NCBI RefSeq assembly: GCF_016595215.1
Contig: NZ_JAENHK010000008.1
Location: 186,001 to 250,000 of the forward strand
Length of the DNA: 64,000 bases
Direction of reading: 5' to 3'
Source: Chryseobacterium paridis
GTDB lineage: Bacteria; Bacteroidota; Bacteroidia; Flavobacteriales; Weeksellaceae
Below the pieces are notes generated by a model. It ran no database searches and was not told the origin of the DNA. It was given only the letters and a program-made list of their open reading frames with translations. Positions 1 to 8,598 of the stretch are shown here, piece by piece. A program made the translations under genes and the position numbers. The number at the start of each line of letters is the position of its first letter. Position 1 is the stretch's first letter.

Positions 1-1666
1 TCAGATCTCTGGTAACTTCTCTCAGGAAGAAGCTAAAGAATTGGTTGACGTTCTGGGAGCTGGTAAATTGCCAGCGGGAGCTAAAGTGGTTCAGGCTACA
101 CAGGTAGGACCATCTTTAGGACAGGAGTCTATTAATGCAGGGATGATCTCTTTTGCTATTGCATTTTTAATTATCATTGTTTATATCATTTTCTATTATG
201 GTGGTGCAGGTGTGTACGCTGTAATTGCAATGGTTATCAACTTATTCTATATTTTCGGAATTATGGATTCCGGAGACTTCACGTTGACACTTCCTGGTAT
301 CGCAGGTATCGTTCTTACGATGGCGATGGCTGTGGATACGAACGTAATTATCTACGAAAGAACCAAGGAAGAATTATTTGCTGGAAAGAACATTTTAGAA
401 GCTTATAAAGATGGTTTCAAACATGCTTTGAACGCTATTATTGATGGTCACTCAACTACTTTCTTAACAGCGGTTGTGTTATTCTTCTTCGGAACAGGAC
501 CTATTAAAGGATTTGCTTTAACCTTAATGATTGGTATTGCAATGACTTTGTTTACTTCTGTATTACTTTCAAGAGTAATGATCTTCAGTAGATTGAACAA
601 AGGAAAACACCTTTCTGTATGGACTGCTCCAACGAAAAACTTATTCAGAAATACCTGGATTGACTTTATTGGAAAAAGAAAATACGCTTATATTATTTCT
701 ACAGTATTAACTGTAGTCTGCATCGGATCTATCTTCATTCATGGATTTAAGTATGGAATCGACTTTACGGGTGGTAGAAATTATATTGTAAGATTCGATA
801 AAGATGTAAACGCTGAAGATGTTGAACAGAATTTGATTAAGATGTTCAAAACTGAAGATGGAAAGAATTCTTCTGTTGAGGCTAAAACTTTTGGTAACTC
901 TAAACAATTAAAGATCTCTACAGATTACCTGATTGATGATGAGTCTCTAAAAGCTGACCAGACAGTTGAACAAAAATTATACGAAGGGTTAAAAACAAAC
1001 CTGCCAACTAATATTTCATTACATGATTTCAAGGCTGCTGATAAAGACCATGCTGGAATTATTTCTTCCGAGAAAGTAGGACCTACGGTTGCAGATGACA
1101 TTAAGACTCATGGTATTCTTGCAGTTGTTGCAGCTTTAGCGGGAATCTTTATCTATATCTTGATCAGATTTAGAAAATGGCAGTTCTCTCTTGGTGCGGT
1201 TGCGGCCCTATTCCATGATGCGGTTATTATTTTAGGAGCTTATTCATTGCTTCATAAATATATGCCATTCAATATGGAAATTAATCAGGATTTCATTGCA
1301 GCAATCTTAACTGTATTAGGATACTCGATTAACGATACCGTAATTATCTTCGATAGAATTAGAGAGTATTTAAGAGAGAAGAAATCTTTAACCTTAGCTG
1401 GATTATTTGATGATTCAATTTCAAGTACACTAGGTAGAACATTCAACACTTCATTTACAACGATCCTCGTAATTTTGGCGATCTTTATCTTTGGTGGAGA
1501 TAACCTAAGAGGATTTATGTTTGCTATGTTGATTGGTATTGGTTTCGGTACCTACTCATCCATATTCGTTGCTTCGGCTATTGCCTATGACTTCCTTAAG
1601 TCAGGAAAAGAAGAAGGAGTACATGGAAAAACAACTTCAAATAAAGAAGTTCTTGCTTCAAAATAA
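1..1666 (+). CDS. secDF: Protein translocase subunit SecDF, C-terminal part (5' truncated by window edge)
   Basis: Fused SecD-SecF membrane component of the Sec machinery, which uses the proton gradient to help pull secreted proteins across the inner membrane. The frame is open from base 2 with no start codon, so the N-terminus lies upstream; about 554 codons remain of a fusion usually near 1000 aa. The visible part opens with the end of the SecD periplasmic domain (KLPAGAKVV, VGPSLGQESI), then the SecD membrane half with MAMAVDTNVIIYER. The SecF half begins with GIDFTGGRNYIVRF and carries LTVLGYSINDTVIIFDR. SecD and SecF as one polypeptide is normal in Bacteroidota. A strong hairpin terminator follows the stop codon. 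Confidence 0.97.
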   Translation, partial: QISGNFSQEEAKELVDVLGAGKLPAGAKVVQATQVGPSLGQESINAGMISFAIAFLIIIVYIIFYYGGAGVYAVIAMVINLFYIFGIMDSGDFTLTLPGIAGIVLTMAMAVDTNVIIYERTKEELFAGKNILEAYKDGFKHALNAIIDGHSTTFLTAVVLFFFGTGPIKGFALTLMIGIAMTLFTSVLLSRVMIFSRLNKGKHLSVWTAPTKNLFRNTWIDFIGKRKYAYIISTVLTVVCIGSIFIHGFKYGIDFTGGRNYIVRFDKDVNAEDVEQNLIKMFKTEDGKNSSVEAKTFGNSKQLKISTDYLIDDESLKADQTVEQKLYEGLKTNLPTNISLHDFKAADKDHAGIISSEKVGPTVADDIKTHGILAVVAALAGIFIYILIRFRKWQFSLGAVAALFHDAVIILGAYSLLHKYMPFNMEINQDFIAAILTVLGYSINDTVIIFDRIREYLREKKSLTLAGLFDDSISSTLGRTFNTSFTTILVILAIFIFGGDNLRGFMFAMLIGIGFGTYSSIFVASAIAYDFLKSGKEEGVHGKTTSNKEVLASK

Positions 1667-1686
1667 ATTATAATACTACAATAAAT

Positions 1687-1718
1687 AAAAAGAGCCTTTC
1701 AAACGAAAGGCTCTTTTT
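1687..1718 (+). terminator. Rho-independent terminator of secDF
   Basis: A perfect 14-bp stem (1687-1700 with 1705-1718) with a 4-base loop runs into a T tract. It starts 20 bases after the secDF stop codon. Confidence 0.93.
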
Positions 1719-1734
1719 ATTTACTGGGTGTTGG

Positions 1735-2125
1735 GGCAATTGTAAGTTGTAAAATTGTAAAATTGCGAAATCGCAGAAGGGCAAAATCGCTTTGGTATTA
1801 TGCAATAGTGAAAATACTTCATCTCTTAATATTGTAAAATTGCAAAAGTGCTAAATTGTGAAATCGATTTTAGGTAAGTCAATAATACGGACCTTTCGTT
1901 TTTTAATGGGTGAAATTGTGAAATCGCGAAAGGTAAAATTGCTTTTTTATCAGCCAATAATAAAAATCTTCATTTCATAAACTAGACATCTAACTCTATA
2001 ACCCGAACCTCGAACCTCGAATCTCGTACCTCACACCTCGTATCATAGAACTAATAACCCGAACCGGGCACCTCGCACCCCGCAACTCGAATCCCGAACC
2101 ACATACCCCCGAATCCCAAAATTTT
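1735..2125 (+). repeat. Composite intergenic repeat, site 1 (forward)
   Basis: This gene-free stretch between secDF and the MFS gene is built of short words. From 1735 to about 1940, variants of AAATTGC, AAATCGC and GGCAAAATCGC recur, with three degenerate copies of a core containing a form of CAATAATAAAA followed by CTTCAT (near 1795-1835, 1870-1905 and 1931-1980). From about 1995 to 2120 it is made of CCCGAAC, CTCGAA, CTCGTA and CTCGCAC words. The same order of modules recurs at 17886-18165, 28690-28865, 25045-25292 and 58515-58700, the last two inverted. No open reading frame of note lies inside. Confidence 0.8.
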
Positions 2126-2175
2126 TGGTTTATTAATTATTTATAATTTAAAGTCATCGCTTGTATATATTTCGT

Positions 2176-2183
2176 TATTTTTG
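2176..2183 (+). promoter_or_regulatory. Bacteroidota -7 element (TATTTTTG)
   Basis: The sequence matches TAnnTTTG and ends 7 bases before the ATG at 2191, so the transcript would be nearly leaderless. No convincing -33 TTTG lies 19-21 bases upstream, hence the modest confidence. Confidence 0.4.
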
Positions 2184-2190
2184 CAGAATT

Positions 2191-3417
2191 ATGGAAAATT
2201 CGAGGAAAAAGGCTGCGATGAGCTTTATTTTTATAACGTTATTGATTGATATCACCGGATGGGGGATCATTATTCCTGTTGTTCCCAAGTTAATTGAGGA
2301 ACTTATTCATGCAGATATCAGTGAAGCAGCAAAGTATGGTGGATGGCTTGGTTTTGCTTATGCATTTACCCAGTTTATATTTTCCCCTGTTGTAGGAAAC
2401 CTAAGTGATAAGTTTGGGCGAAGACCTATTATTTTGATCTCGCTTTTTGGATTTTCTATTGATTATGTTTTGCTTGCATTGGCTCCAAGTATCTGGTGGC
2501 TCTTTGTGGGTAGGATCATAGCTGGAATTACAGGAGCAAGTGTTACTACAGCGAGTGCCTATATCGCTGATATTTCTACCGACGCAGACAGAGCAAAGAA
2601 CTTTGGTCTTATAGGTGCTGCCTTTGGTTTAGGTTTTATTATAGGACCTGTTTTGGGTGGTGTTCTTGGACATTATGGTTCCAGAGTACCATTTTATGCT
2701 GCTGCGGGATTATGTCTTCTTAATTTTCTATATGGGTATTTTATTCTTCCTGAAAGTCTGGATAAAGACAAAAGGAGAGAATTTAGCTGGAAACGTGCTA
2801 ATCCTGTAGGATCATTTAAATTTCTTGGAAAACATCCTGAGATTTCCGGATTGATCGTAGCATTAATTTTAATTTATATTGCAGGTCACGCTGTACAGAG
2901 TAACTGGAGTTTCTATACGATGTATAAATTCAACTGGACAGAAAGGATGGTAGGATTATCACTCGGTGCAGTAGGGTTATTAGTAGGTTTAGTTCAGGGA
3001 GGCCTGATACGATGGACAACACCCCGTTTAGGAGAACAAAAAAGTATTTATTATGGATTGGCTTTATATGCCGTTGGAATGTTATTATTTGCTTTTGCTA
3101 CAGAAGGGTGGATGATGTTTGCATTTCTTGTTCCTTATTGTTTGGGCGGAATTTGTGGACCAGCTCTTCAGTCTGTTATTACGAAAAGTGTTCCTTCTAA
3201 TGAACAGGGAGAACTTCAGGGTGCATTGACCAGTTTGATGAGTGCAACCGCCATTATAGGACCTCCAATGATGACAAATCTGTTCTATTATTTTACACAT
3301 GATGAAGCACCATTTAAATTTTCCGGAGCCCCTTTCTTTTTAGCATTTATATTAATGGCGGTAAGTGTTGTTTTTGCATACTACGCCTTTCATAAAGATA
3401 AGGTAATTAAAAAATAA
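2191..3417 (+). CDS. MFS transporter, TetA/TCR-like drug exporter family
   Basis: A 408-residue inner-membrane protein with 12 predicted membrane segments, expected to export a small molecule in exchange for protons. MFS motif A is [14 protein letters not shown] between segments 2 and 3, and the antiporter motif C is [12 protein letters not shown] in segment 5, typical of the DHA1/TetA group. The N-terminal segment contains the charged stretch [16 protein letters not shown], as in TetA. An in-frame TTG at 2161 would add 10 residues that do not resemble the family, so the ATG at 2191 was chosen. The substrate cannot be told from sequence, and tetracycline resistance should not be assumed. It stands alone, with a terminator shared with the convergent lipoprotein gene. 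Confidence 0.88.
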   Translation: MENSRKKAAMSFIFITLLIDITGWGIIIPVVPKLIEELIHADISEAAKYGGWLGFAYAFTQFIFSPVVGNLSDKFGRRPIILISLFGFSIDYVLLALAPSIWWLFVGRIIAGITGASVTTASAYIADISTDADRAKNFGLIGAAFGLGFIIGPVLGGVLGHYGSRVPFYAAAGLCLLNFLYGYFILPESLDKDKRREFSWKRANPVGSFKFLGKHPEISGLIVALILIYIAGHAVQSNWSFYTMYKFNWTERMVGLSLGAVGLLVGLVQGGLIRWTTPRLGEQKSIYYGLALYAVGMLLFAFATEGWMMFAFLVPYCLGGICGPALQSVITKSVPSNEQGELQGALTSLMSATAIIGPPMMTNLFYYFTHDEAPFKFSGAPFFLAFILMAVSVVFAYYAFHKDKVIKK

Positions 3418-3433
3418 TTTTTTTACATAAAAG

Positions 3434-3462
3434 AAGCAGGGAATCAATTTGATTCCCTGCTT
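3434..3462. terminator. Bidirectional terminator between convergent genes
   Basis: A perfect 12-bp stem (3434-3445 with 3451-3462) with a 5-base loop lies between the stop of the + strand MFS gene and the stop of the - strand lipoprotein gene. Its A/T-rich ends could serve both strands. Confidence 0.8.
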
Positions 3463-3495
3463 TCGGTTGAAATATAATATAGTTAAAACAATATA

Positions 3496-4437
3496 CTAAG
3501 GATAAAGAGACTTGGTTCCATTGCTTACAATATTACTTCCCAGTCCTGAAAATGATACGGTAAAGTTATTTGAATTAAAGCTTAATGAACCTGTAGGAGT
3601 ACATAGACCAAGTGCATATCTGCATTGTCCGTAAGCTCCGGTTTTCTTAAGTATTTTACTTTCACTTTTTGCTTTTCCTAAGCTGATATTACCCCAATCG
3701 CTTACATCAGCATTGGATACAGTAGATCCATTGTAATATATAGTGATCTTATATCCTGCCTCACCTCTCTTAGATCCCCATAACCATTTTGCGGTCCACC
3801 ATTCTTTAAACCATTTAGAAAGTACTTTAGCCTGATTATCATTTGAGGTTTCTACCTGGCTACCTCTTTCCATTATCACCAATCCACCAAGGATATTATC
3901 CCAGATAATTCCATCTTTGGTATAGAAACACAATGAGGTAAATTGTTCTCCCTTATGATTCCATGTGATTTCCAGAACATCGCTGTTTACTTTTACTTCC
4001 TGTGCAACCACATCACTTAAGCTTTGTTTTGCAACAGATAGGTCTTCCCCTGAATTGAAGCTTTCCATCTTGCCAATTTTTACAGAGCCAGGATCCATAA
4101 TATTACCAGAAGCAATAAAAGATTCCTTTGTAGAAAGTAGATTCTTAGAAATAGAAATGGCTTTTTCAGTTGAAAGTTTTCCTAAAACAGTAATTCCTGT
4201 AATTTGGAGATCTCCTTTCAGGTATTGTTCCAGATTCTTTTTGGAATCCTGTAATTGTACCTGAACAGTGTTGGGAATTGTTTGAGATGAAGAACCTAGC
4301 TCTTTTTTAAGATCAGAGACAGATTCTTGTTTTGCTGTGTTTTCTTTAAGCACTTCATTGCTGTCATTTTGACAACTGTTCAAAGATAAAACCATTGCCA
4401 GGGCAAAGATTTTAAAAGTAGTTACTAATTTTTTCAT
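3496..4437 (-). CDS. Putative lipoprotein of unknown function
   Basis: A 313-residue protein not recognised as a named family. It starts with a lipoprotein signal: basic MKKLVTTFK, a hydrophobic stretch and the lipobox LNSC at Cys22, followed by a polar QNDSNEV linker. It is therefore probably exported and lipid-anchored. A Lys/Glu/Ser-rich region to about residue 75 precedes a mixed alpha/beta body. The tryptophan cluster WFKEWWTAKWLWG lies near residue 215, and the C-terminus is rich in Ser, Asn and Gly. No catalytic motif is visible. It is monocistronic with its own upstream gap. Confidence 0.75.
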   Translation of the reverse strand: MKKLVTTFKIFALAMVLSLNSCQNDSNEVLKENTAKQESVSDLKKELGSSSQTIPNTVQVQLQDSKKNLEQYLKGDLQITGITVLGKLSTEKAISISKNLLSTKESFIASGNIMDPGSVKIGKMESFNSGEDLSVAKQSLSDVVAQEVKVNSDVLEITWNHKGEQFTSLCFYTKDGIIWDNILGGLVIMERGSQVETSNDNQAKVLSKWFKEWWTAKWLWGSKRGEAGYKITIYYNGSTVSNADVSDWGNISLGKAKSESKILKKTGAYGQCRYALGLCTPTGSLSFNSNNFTVSFSGLGSNIVSNGTKSLYP

Positions 4438-4659
4438 AAGTCAATATTTTAATTGTGTGAAAAATAAATATAATGAAAATTATATTATAATTCTTTTAAC
4501 GGAGAATTAATTATTAATTAAGTTTAGAAATGCTTTGTGTGAATAGGATTTTTAACCAATAATTTGAAATAGATAAGGTGTTGAAATGAAAAATCTTAAA
4601 ATTTGTTTAAATTTTAGGTTTCTTCATTATATATGTATAATCTTTTGTAATTTTACCTC

Positions 4660-4989
4660 ATGGAATTAAGCATTGGAGAAATGGCATTGATTGCAGTGGC
4701 AATCGTTGTATTATTCGGACCGGATAAACTCCCTCAGATAGCGCGTGACTTAGGAGCAGGCGTAAGAAAGATGCGTGGTGCGGTAGAAGATATCAAAACC
4801 GAGATCATGAAAGAAACTGATAATCCTGTTTCAGAGATTAAGCGTGAGATCGAGAAAGTAAAAGACGCTGCAAAAGACTTTAATCCAATGAAGAATATTG
4901 AAAAAGATATTCTTACTGAACCTTCTTCTGAACCTGCAAAACCGAAGCCTTCTGAAGATGAAACCTATGAAGGACCTGTAAGCAGATAA
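4660..4989 (+). CDS. tatA: Twin-arginine translocase TatA/TatB-family subunit
   Basis: A small inner-membrane component of the Tat system, which exports folded proteins. The 109-residue protein has one N-terminal membrane helix (about residues 7-19), the hinge LFGPDKLP at residues 18-25 and an amphipathic helix (QIARDLGAGVRKMRGAVE), then a charged tail rich in Lys, Glu and Pro. The FGP hinge combines the TatA Phe-Gly with the TatB Gly-Pro, so the A/B assignment is uncertain. No tatC is in the window. The PAP2 gene starts three bases after the stop, so the two are probably co-transcribed. Confidence 0.88.
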   Translation: MELSIGEMALIAVAIVVLFGPDKLPQIARDLGAGVRKMRGAVEDIKTEIMKETDNPVSEIKREIEKVKDAAKDFNPMKNIEKDILTEPSSEPAKPKPSEDETYEGPVSR

Positions 4990-4992
4990 TTG

Positions 4993-5559
4993 ATGGAGGA
5001 AATCATTCAGGAAGATAAGAAAGTCTTTTTGTTTCTCAATAATTTGGGGAACTCGTCATTCGATCAATTTTGGATGCTTATTTCCAGTACCTGGATCTGG
5101 GTTCCGCTTTACATTATATTTCTTTATTTTTTATATAAGAATTATAAACTAAAATCCCTGGTATACATTCTCTTATTTGTATTGATAGGAACTACGGTTT
5201 CTGATCAGGTAGCTGGTATATTCAAACATGGTGTGGAAAGGCTAAGACCATGTCACGATCCTTCTCTGGAACATTATATGAGAATTGTGAAGTGCGGTGG
5301 GCAATTCGGATTCTATTCTGCCCATGCTTCCAATACCTTCTTTTTAGCCACTTATTTAAGTGTTTTATTAAAAAAGAACCTTAAGTGGTTTCCTTATTTT
5401 ATATTTGTATGGGCTGCAGTCGTTTCTTACAGCCGTATATATTTAGGAGTGCATTTCCCGATAGATATTTTGGTGGGGGCGTTTGTTGGACTTTTATTGG
5501 GAGTGATATTTGGTGCACTCGCAAAAAAAGTGATCAACAAACAAACTATAACCTCATGA
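4993..5559 (+). CDS. PAP2-family membrane phosphatase
   Basis: A 188-residue integral membrane protein of the type 2 phosphatidic acid phosphatase superfamily, which removes phosphate from lipid phosphates such as undecaprenyl pyrophosphate or phosphatidic acid. The three motifs are visible: KHGVERLRP, YSAHASN (in place of the usual PSGH) and SRIYLGVHFPID. Five or six membrane helices are expected. A TTG at 4990 is in frame but the ATG at 4993 is preferred. The stop overlaps the next start as ATGA, which indicates translational coupling with the TPR gene. The lipid substrate is unknown; a role in undecaprenyl phosphate recycling is one possibility. Confidence 0.88.
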   Translation: MEEIIQEDKKVFLFLNNLGNSSFDQFWMLISSTWIWVPLYIIFLYFLYKNYKLKSLVYILLFVLIGTTVSDQVAGIFKHGVERLRPCHDPSLEHYMRIVKCGGQFGFYSAHASNTFFLATYLSVLLKKNLKWFPYFIFVWAAVVSYSRIYLGVHFPIDILVGAFVGLLLGVIFGALAKKVINKQTITS

Positions 5560-6368
5560 AAAAACATTTATTACTTGTATTATTAGCATTTTCGTTTGCT
5601 AATCTCTATTCCCAGGATGCAAAAACAGCTGAAGAATGCTTTAAAAAAGCTGATTACAAATGTGCAGAAGAGCAATATTTGAAACTGGCTGAAAAGGAGC
5701 AGATCCAGAAATACCAATCGGAATATTATAACAATTTAGGAACAGCTCAAAGAAGGCTGGGAAAAACAAGCTTAGCCTTGAAATCCTATGAAGCTGCACT
5801 GAGAGCAAATCCTATGTCAGCTTCTGTTTATGCCAATCTGGCTTCAGTAAATAGTCAAAAAGGAGCCAAGCAAAAAGCTCTTGAATATATAGATAAAGGA
5901 CTACAGATTGATCCTGAAAATGTAGATATGTATTTAACGAGATCAAAAATTTATGATGCTCAAGGCAAGAAAGAATTAGCTATTAAAGATTTAAATCAGA
6001 TCTTAAGTTTTGCACCAGATAATATTTTTGGTAGAACTGGATTAGCCAATTTAAAAAAGAATAATGGTGACCTAGAAGGTGCTTTGAAGGATTATAATCA
6101 GCTTCTTTCTGAAAAACCCGAGTCTTTATTATACAATGGACGTGCAGATTTATATTTAAAAATGAAAAAGCCTAAAGAAGCTTTGACAGATATTAATAAA
6201 GCAATTTCTATTGATCCGAAATTTGCTCAGTCTTATGTTACTAAAGCTTTAATTCTTTTTGATGGAGCAAAACCTAAAGAAGCTTGTGCTAATCTGGAGA
6301 AAGCTGTTGCGACTGGATATGAAAAGGCTCTTTTAGCTGAAAATTTTGCTAAATGTCCTACCAAATAG
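5556..6368 (+). CDS. Secreted tetratricopeptide-repeat protein
   Basis: A 270-residue protein with a Sec signal peptide (MKKHLLLVLLAFSFANLYSQ, probable cleavage after the final Ser or Gln) followed by about six TPR units. Recurring signatures include YYNNLGTAQRRLGKTSLALK, VYANLASVNSQKGAKQKALE, and ALTDINKAISIDPKF near the end. TPR proteins act as protein-protein scaffolds, here in the periplasm. The frame stays open upstream to 5385 inside the PAP2 gene, but the ATG at 5556, which overlaps the PAP2 stop, gives a clean signal peptide and is the real start. It ends one base before the convergent rlmH. The partner is unknown. Confidence 0.88.
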   Translation: MKKHLLLVLLAFSFANLYSQDAKTAEECFKKADYKCAEEQYLKLAEKEQIQKYQSEYYNNLGTAQRRLGKTSLALKSYEAALRANPMSASVYANLASVNSQKGAKQKALEYIDKGLQIDPENVDMYLTRSKIYDAQGKKELAIKDLNQILSFAPDNIFGRTGLANLKKNNGDLEGALKDYNQLLSEKPESLLYNGRADLYLKMKKPKEALTDINKAISIDPKFAQSYVTKALILFDGAKPKEACANLEKAVATGYEKALLAENFAKCPTK

Positions 6369-6369
6369 A

Positions 6370-6843
6370 TTAATCATTATGATAAGGTTTTCCCTGTAAA
6401 ATCTGATCTGCACGATACAATTGTTCAACGATAAATAACCGGATCATCTGGTGTGTAAATGTCATTTTAGATAATGACATTTTTTCGTTTGCCCTGCTGT
6501 ATATTTCTTCAGAAAAACCATAGGCTCCACCAATCAGGATATGGATTTTTTTGACAGACAAATTCATCCATGTATCTATTTTTTGTGCAAATTCTCTGCT
6601 TGTAAATTGCTTTCCCTTTTCGTCGAGAATTACCACCAGATCATTTTTGTCGATATTGTTCATGAAAAGCTTAGCTTCTTCTTTTTTTAAAAGATCAGAA
6701 GAAAGATTTTTAGCATTTTTAATATCCGGAATTTCTGTTATTTCAAAATTCCAATGTTTTGGAAGACGGGTAAGATAATAGCTGATCAGAGAAGTAATTT
6801 CTTTATCGTCTGTCTTTCCAATACAAAGTAAGCTGATTCGCAT
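6370..6843 (-). CDS. rlmH: 23S rRNA (pseudouridine(1915)-N3)-methyltransferase RlmH
   Basis: A 157-residue SPOUT-family methyltransferase that methylates pseudouridine 1915 in helix 69 of 23S rRNA with S-adenosylmethionine. The SAM-binding knot loop shows as ILIGGAYGFS, followed by the family's C-terminal block LSKMTFTHQMIRLFIVEQLY, and the protein ends in PYHND, close to the usual PYH(R/K) terminus. The length is normal for the family. It is convergent with the TPR gene and the stops are one base apart, leaving no room for a conventional terminator between them. Confidence 0.96.
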   Translation of the reverse strand: MRISLLCIGKTDDKEITSLISYYLTRLPKHWNFEITEIPDIKNAKNLSSDLLKKEEAKLFMNNIDKNDLVVILDEKGKQFTSREFAQKIDTWMNLSVKKIHILIGGAYGFSEEIYSRANEKMSLSKMTFTHQMIRLFIVEQLYRADQILQGKPYHND

Positions 6844-7000
6844 GGGATGTAATCAAATTTAATGAAGGCAAAGATATTCATAAATTAAAGAATTATTTCG
6901 TATTTTTTTATTGCTTTTCTAGTGTTATTATTTGAAGACTTATTATTTAGGTGAAAAAGGAAGTCTAAAAAAAACTGTATTTTTACGTAACCAACATCAC

Positions 7001-7300
7001 ATGATGAAGCTGAAATTTATTTCTTATCTGTTTTTGTGTTTTCTATTAACTTCTTATAATCAGGTTGTTACTGGTTATGGTGATAAGTGTGAAGAAATTA
7101 ATTGCAAAATTTCTAAGGTCAATTGTGGGAATTATTTTAATAATTTTTTTGTGCTTAATTCTGATAAAGAAGTCTCCAGACTGAAACTTAATGCTTCTTT
7201 TTACAGTATCTCTTTTGCGAGTGATAAGAATTGGGGTCGTCATGCTCTATCTGTACCAAAATTGATCGGGAATAATTGTAATAAAAAGATAATATCCTAA
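7001..7300 (+). CDS. Small putative secreted protein, unknown function
   Basis: A 99-residue open frame with an N-terminal hydrophobic signal (MMKLKFISYLFLCFLLTSYN) and a cysteine-containing mature part (four Cys: KCEEINCKI, VNCGNYF, NNCNKK). An upstream in-frame TTG at 6932 would bury the signal peptide, so the ATG pair at 7001/7004 is preferred. Where a lipobox would read LLTSC, the sequence reads LLTSY, a TAT in place of TGT/TGC, so it may be a lipoprotein gene that has lost its anchor cysteine. It ends 7 bases before the YihY gene. It could be a decaying gene; no family was recognised. Confidence 0.45.
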   Translation: MMKLKFISYLFLCFLLTSYNQVVTGYGDKCEEINCKISKVNCGNYFNNFFVLNSDKEVSRLKLNASFYSISFASDKNWGRHALSVPKLIGNNCNKKIIS

Positions 7301-7307
7301 AATAGTT

Positions 7308-8303
7308 ATGAATATAAAAGTTCCTAATTTTATCTTGAAAATTCAAGAATTCTTAGATGACATACATATCCCTGTTTTAGGAATATCCCTTTGGCAAATG
7401 TTTCAAATCTATATCTCTGGTATTTTTAAAGATAAGATAGGAAGGAAAGCAGCAGCTATTTCATGGAGTTTTACCATTAGTTTATTTCCATTTCTTCTTT
7501 TCCTGCTTTCTATTTTACCTTATATGCCTCACTATGATAAACTTCATTTTTACATTTTTGAAGTACTGATCCATAACGTCTTTCCATCTGATATGGAAAC
7601 GGATGTAAGAGGCTATATTGAGAAAAGCATTATTCCCAATATGAGAGGAATCAGTAATTTGACGATCGTCCTGGCATTGGTCTTTGCCACGAACGGGACT
7701 TTTTCCCTCATCAATGGATTTAATGAAAATTCAGATGAAAAGCTTACAGATGTCAAAGAGTTTATACTCTCTTTCTTTATCACAATTGGTTTTATAACCA
7801 TTGTATTTCTTGCACTCTTTGGAGTGTATTACGTAGAGGTTGTGCTCAAATTATTTACTCCTACCCATAATGTGTCATGGCTGGTTAATAACCTCTCCAA
7901 GATTATTGGATTTGTATCTTTCCCTTTGTTCTATTTTATATTATTAACGATGTTTTACTGGTTAGGAACCGTTAAAATAGCGAGATTCAGACAAGCAATT
8001 CCGGGAGCTATTTTAACAACTGTTCTTTTCGTTGTTACCACCTATATTTTTGCGATTTATGTTAAAGATATTGCCCGATATAATGTTTTATATGGCTCTA
8101 TTGGAAGTATGATCCTTTTGATGGTATGGGTAAATGTGAACGTATATCTTCTTTTATTTGGAAATGAGCTTAATATGGCAATCAGAAAGCTTAGAATCGA
8201 GAAATTATTATCGGATGAACTGAAAAAAGAAACATCCTCTTACAGTATGAAGGACACCGATCCTAATTTAGAAATTAATGAGGAGCATATGAGGAAGAAA
8301 TAA
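7308..8303 (+). CDS. YihY/virulence factor BrkB family membrane protein
   Basis: A 331-residue protein with about six membrane helices, of the YihY/BrkB family (once misnamed RNase BN). Members are inner-membrane proteins whose molecular function is still poorly defined. Recognisable parts are the entry helix with GRKAAAISWSFTISLFPFLL, the Asn/Gly-rich segment FATNGTFSLINGFN, and the late block YGSIGSMILLMVWVNVNVYL followed by LLFGNELN. The last 50 residues are a charged cytoplasmic tail. The length is normal. It may be co-transcribed with the small secreted protein just upstream. Confidence 0.9.
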   Translation: MNIKVPNFILKIQEFLDDIHIPVLGISLWQMFQIYISGIFKDKIGRKAAAISWSFTISLFPFLLFLLSILPYMPHYDKLHFYIFEVLIHNVFPSDMETDVRGYIEKSIIPNMRGISNLTIVLALVFATNGTFSLINGFNENSDEKLTDVKEFILSFFITIGFITIVFLALFGVYYVEVVLKLFTPTHNVSWLVNNLSKIIGFVSFPLFYFILLTMFYWLGTVKIARFRQAIPGAILTTVLFVVTTYIFAIYVKDIARYNVLYGSIGSMILLMVWVNVNVYLLLFGNELNMAIRKLRIEKLLSDELKKETSSYSMKDTDPNLEINEEHMRKK

Positions 8304-8397
8304 ATAATAGGTTATTTCAGAAAAATATTAACTTAGTTTTCAACATAGCGGAATCCGAAAAGCTAAAGAGTAGGAAAATCAACTAAATCAAATTACT

Positions 8398-8544
8398 ATG
8401 AAAAACATTAAAAAACTATCGAGAAACGATCTTAAAATTGTAAAAGGAGGACTTGCTTGCAGAACAGGCGATGATTATTGTCCGGGAACAAACACCTATT
8501 GTTGTAACGGACTTTGCAGACTTATAACATATGTTTGTCCATAA
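8398..8544 (+). CDS. GG-leader peptide precursor with knottin-like six-cysteine core
   Basis: A 48-codon gene. Residues 1-18 (MKNIKKLSRNDLKIVKGG) form a double-glycine leader of the Chryseobacterium/Bacteroidota type, normally cut after GG by a peptidase-containing ABC exporter. The 30-residue core has six cysteines at 21, 28, 35, 36, 40 and 47, spaced C-X6-C-X6-CC-X3-C-X6-C. This is the inhibitor-cystine-knot framework seen in many small toxins and protease inhibitors. A strong terminator follows the stop by two bases, which supports a real transcription unit. No modification enzyme, immunity gene or exporter lies nearby. Role (bacteriocin, signal or inhibitor) unknown. Folding as a knottin is inferred from spacing only. 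Confidence 0.85.
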   Translation: MKNIKKLSRNDLKIVKGGLACRTGDDYCPGTNTYCCNGLCRLITYVCP

Positions 8545-8546
8545 TA

Positions 8547-8580
8547 AAAAAAACAGAGCATTAAAGGCTCTGTTTTTTTT
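8547..8580. terminator. Terminator after GG-leader peptide (probably bidirectional)
   Basis: A 13-bp stem (8547-8559 with 8567-8579) has a 7-base loop and an eight-T tail. It starts two bases after the peptide stop codon and also lies downstream of the convergent nhaA gene. Confidence 0.9.
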
Positions 8581-8598
8581 ATAATATTATTTGAAATC

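Noticed and set aside
1735..2125. CRISPR array
   Set aside because: The short words recur without a constant repeat length or unique spacers of regular size, and there are no cas genes.
2161..2190. TTG start of the MFS gene at 2161
   Set aside because: The added residues do not match the family and the stretch contains the likely -7 promoter element.
6932..7000. TTG start of the small secreted protein at 6932
   Set aside because: It would put 23 residues before the signal peptide; the ATG at 7001 gives a normal signal sequence.
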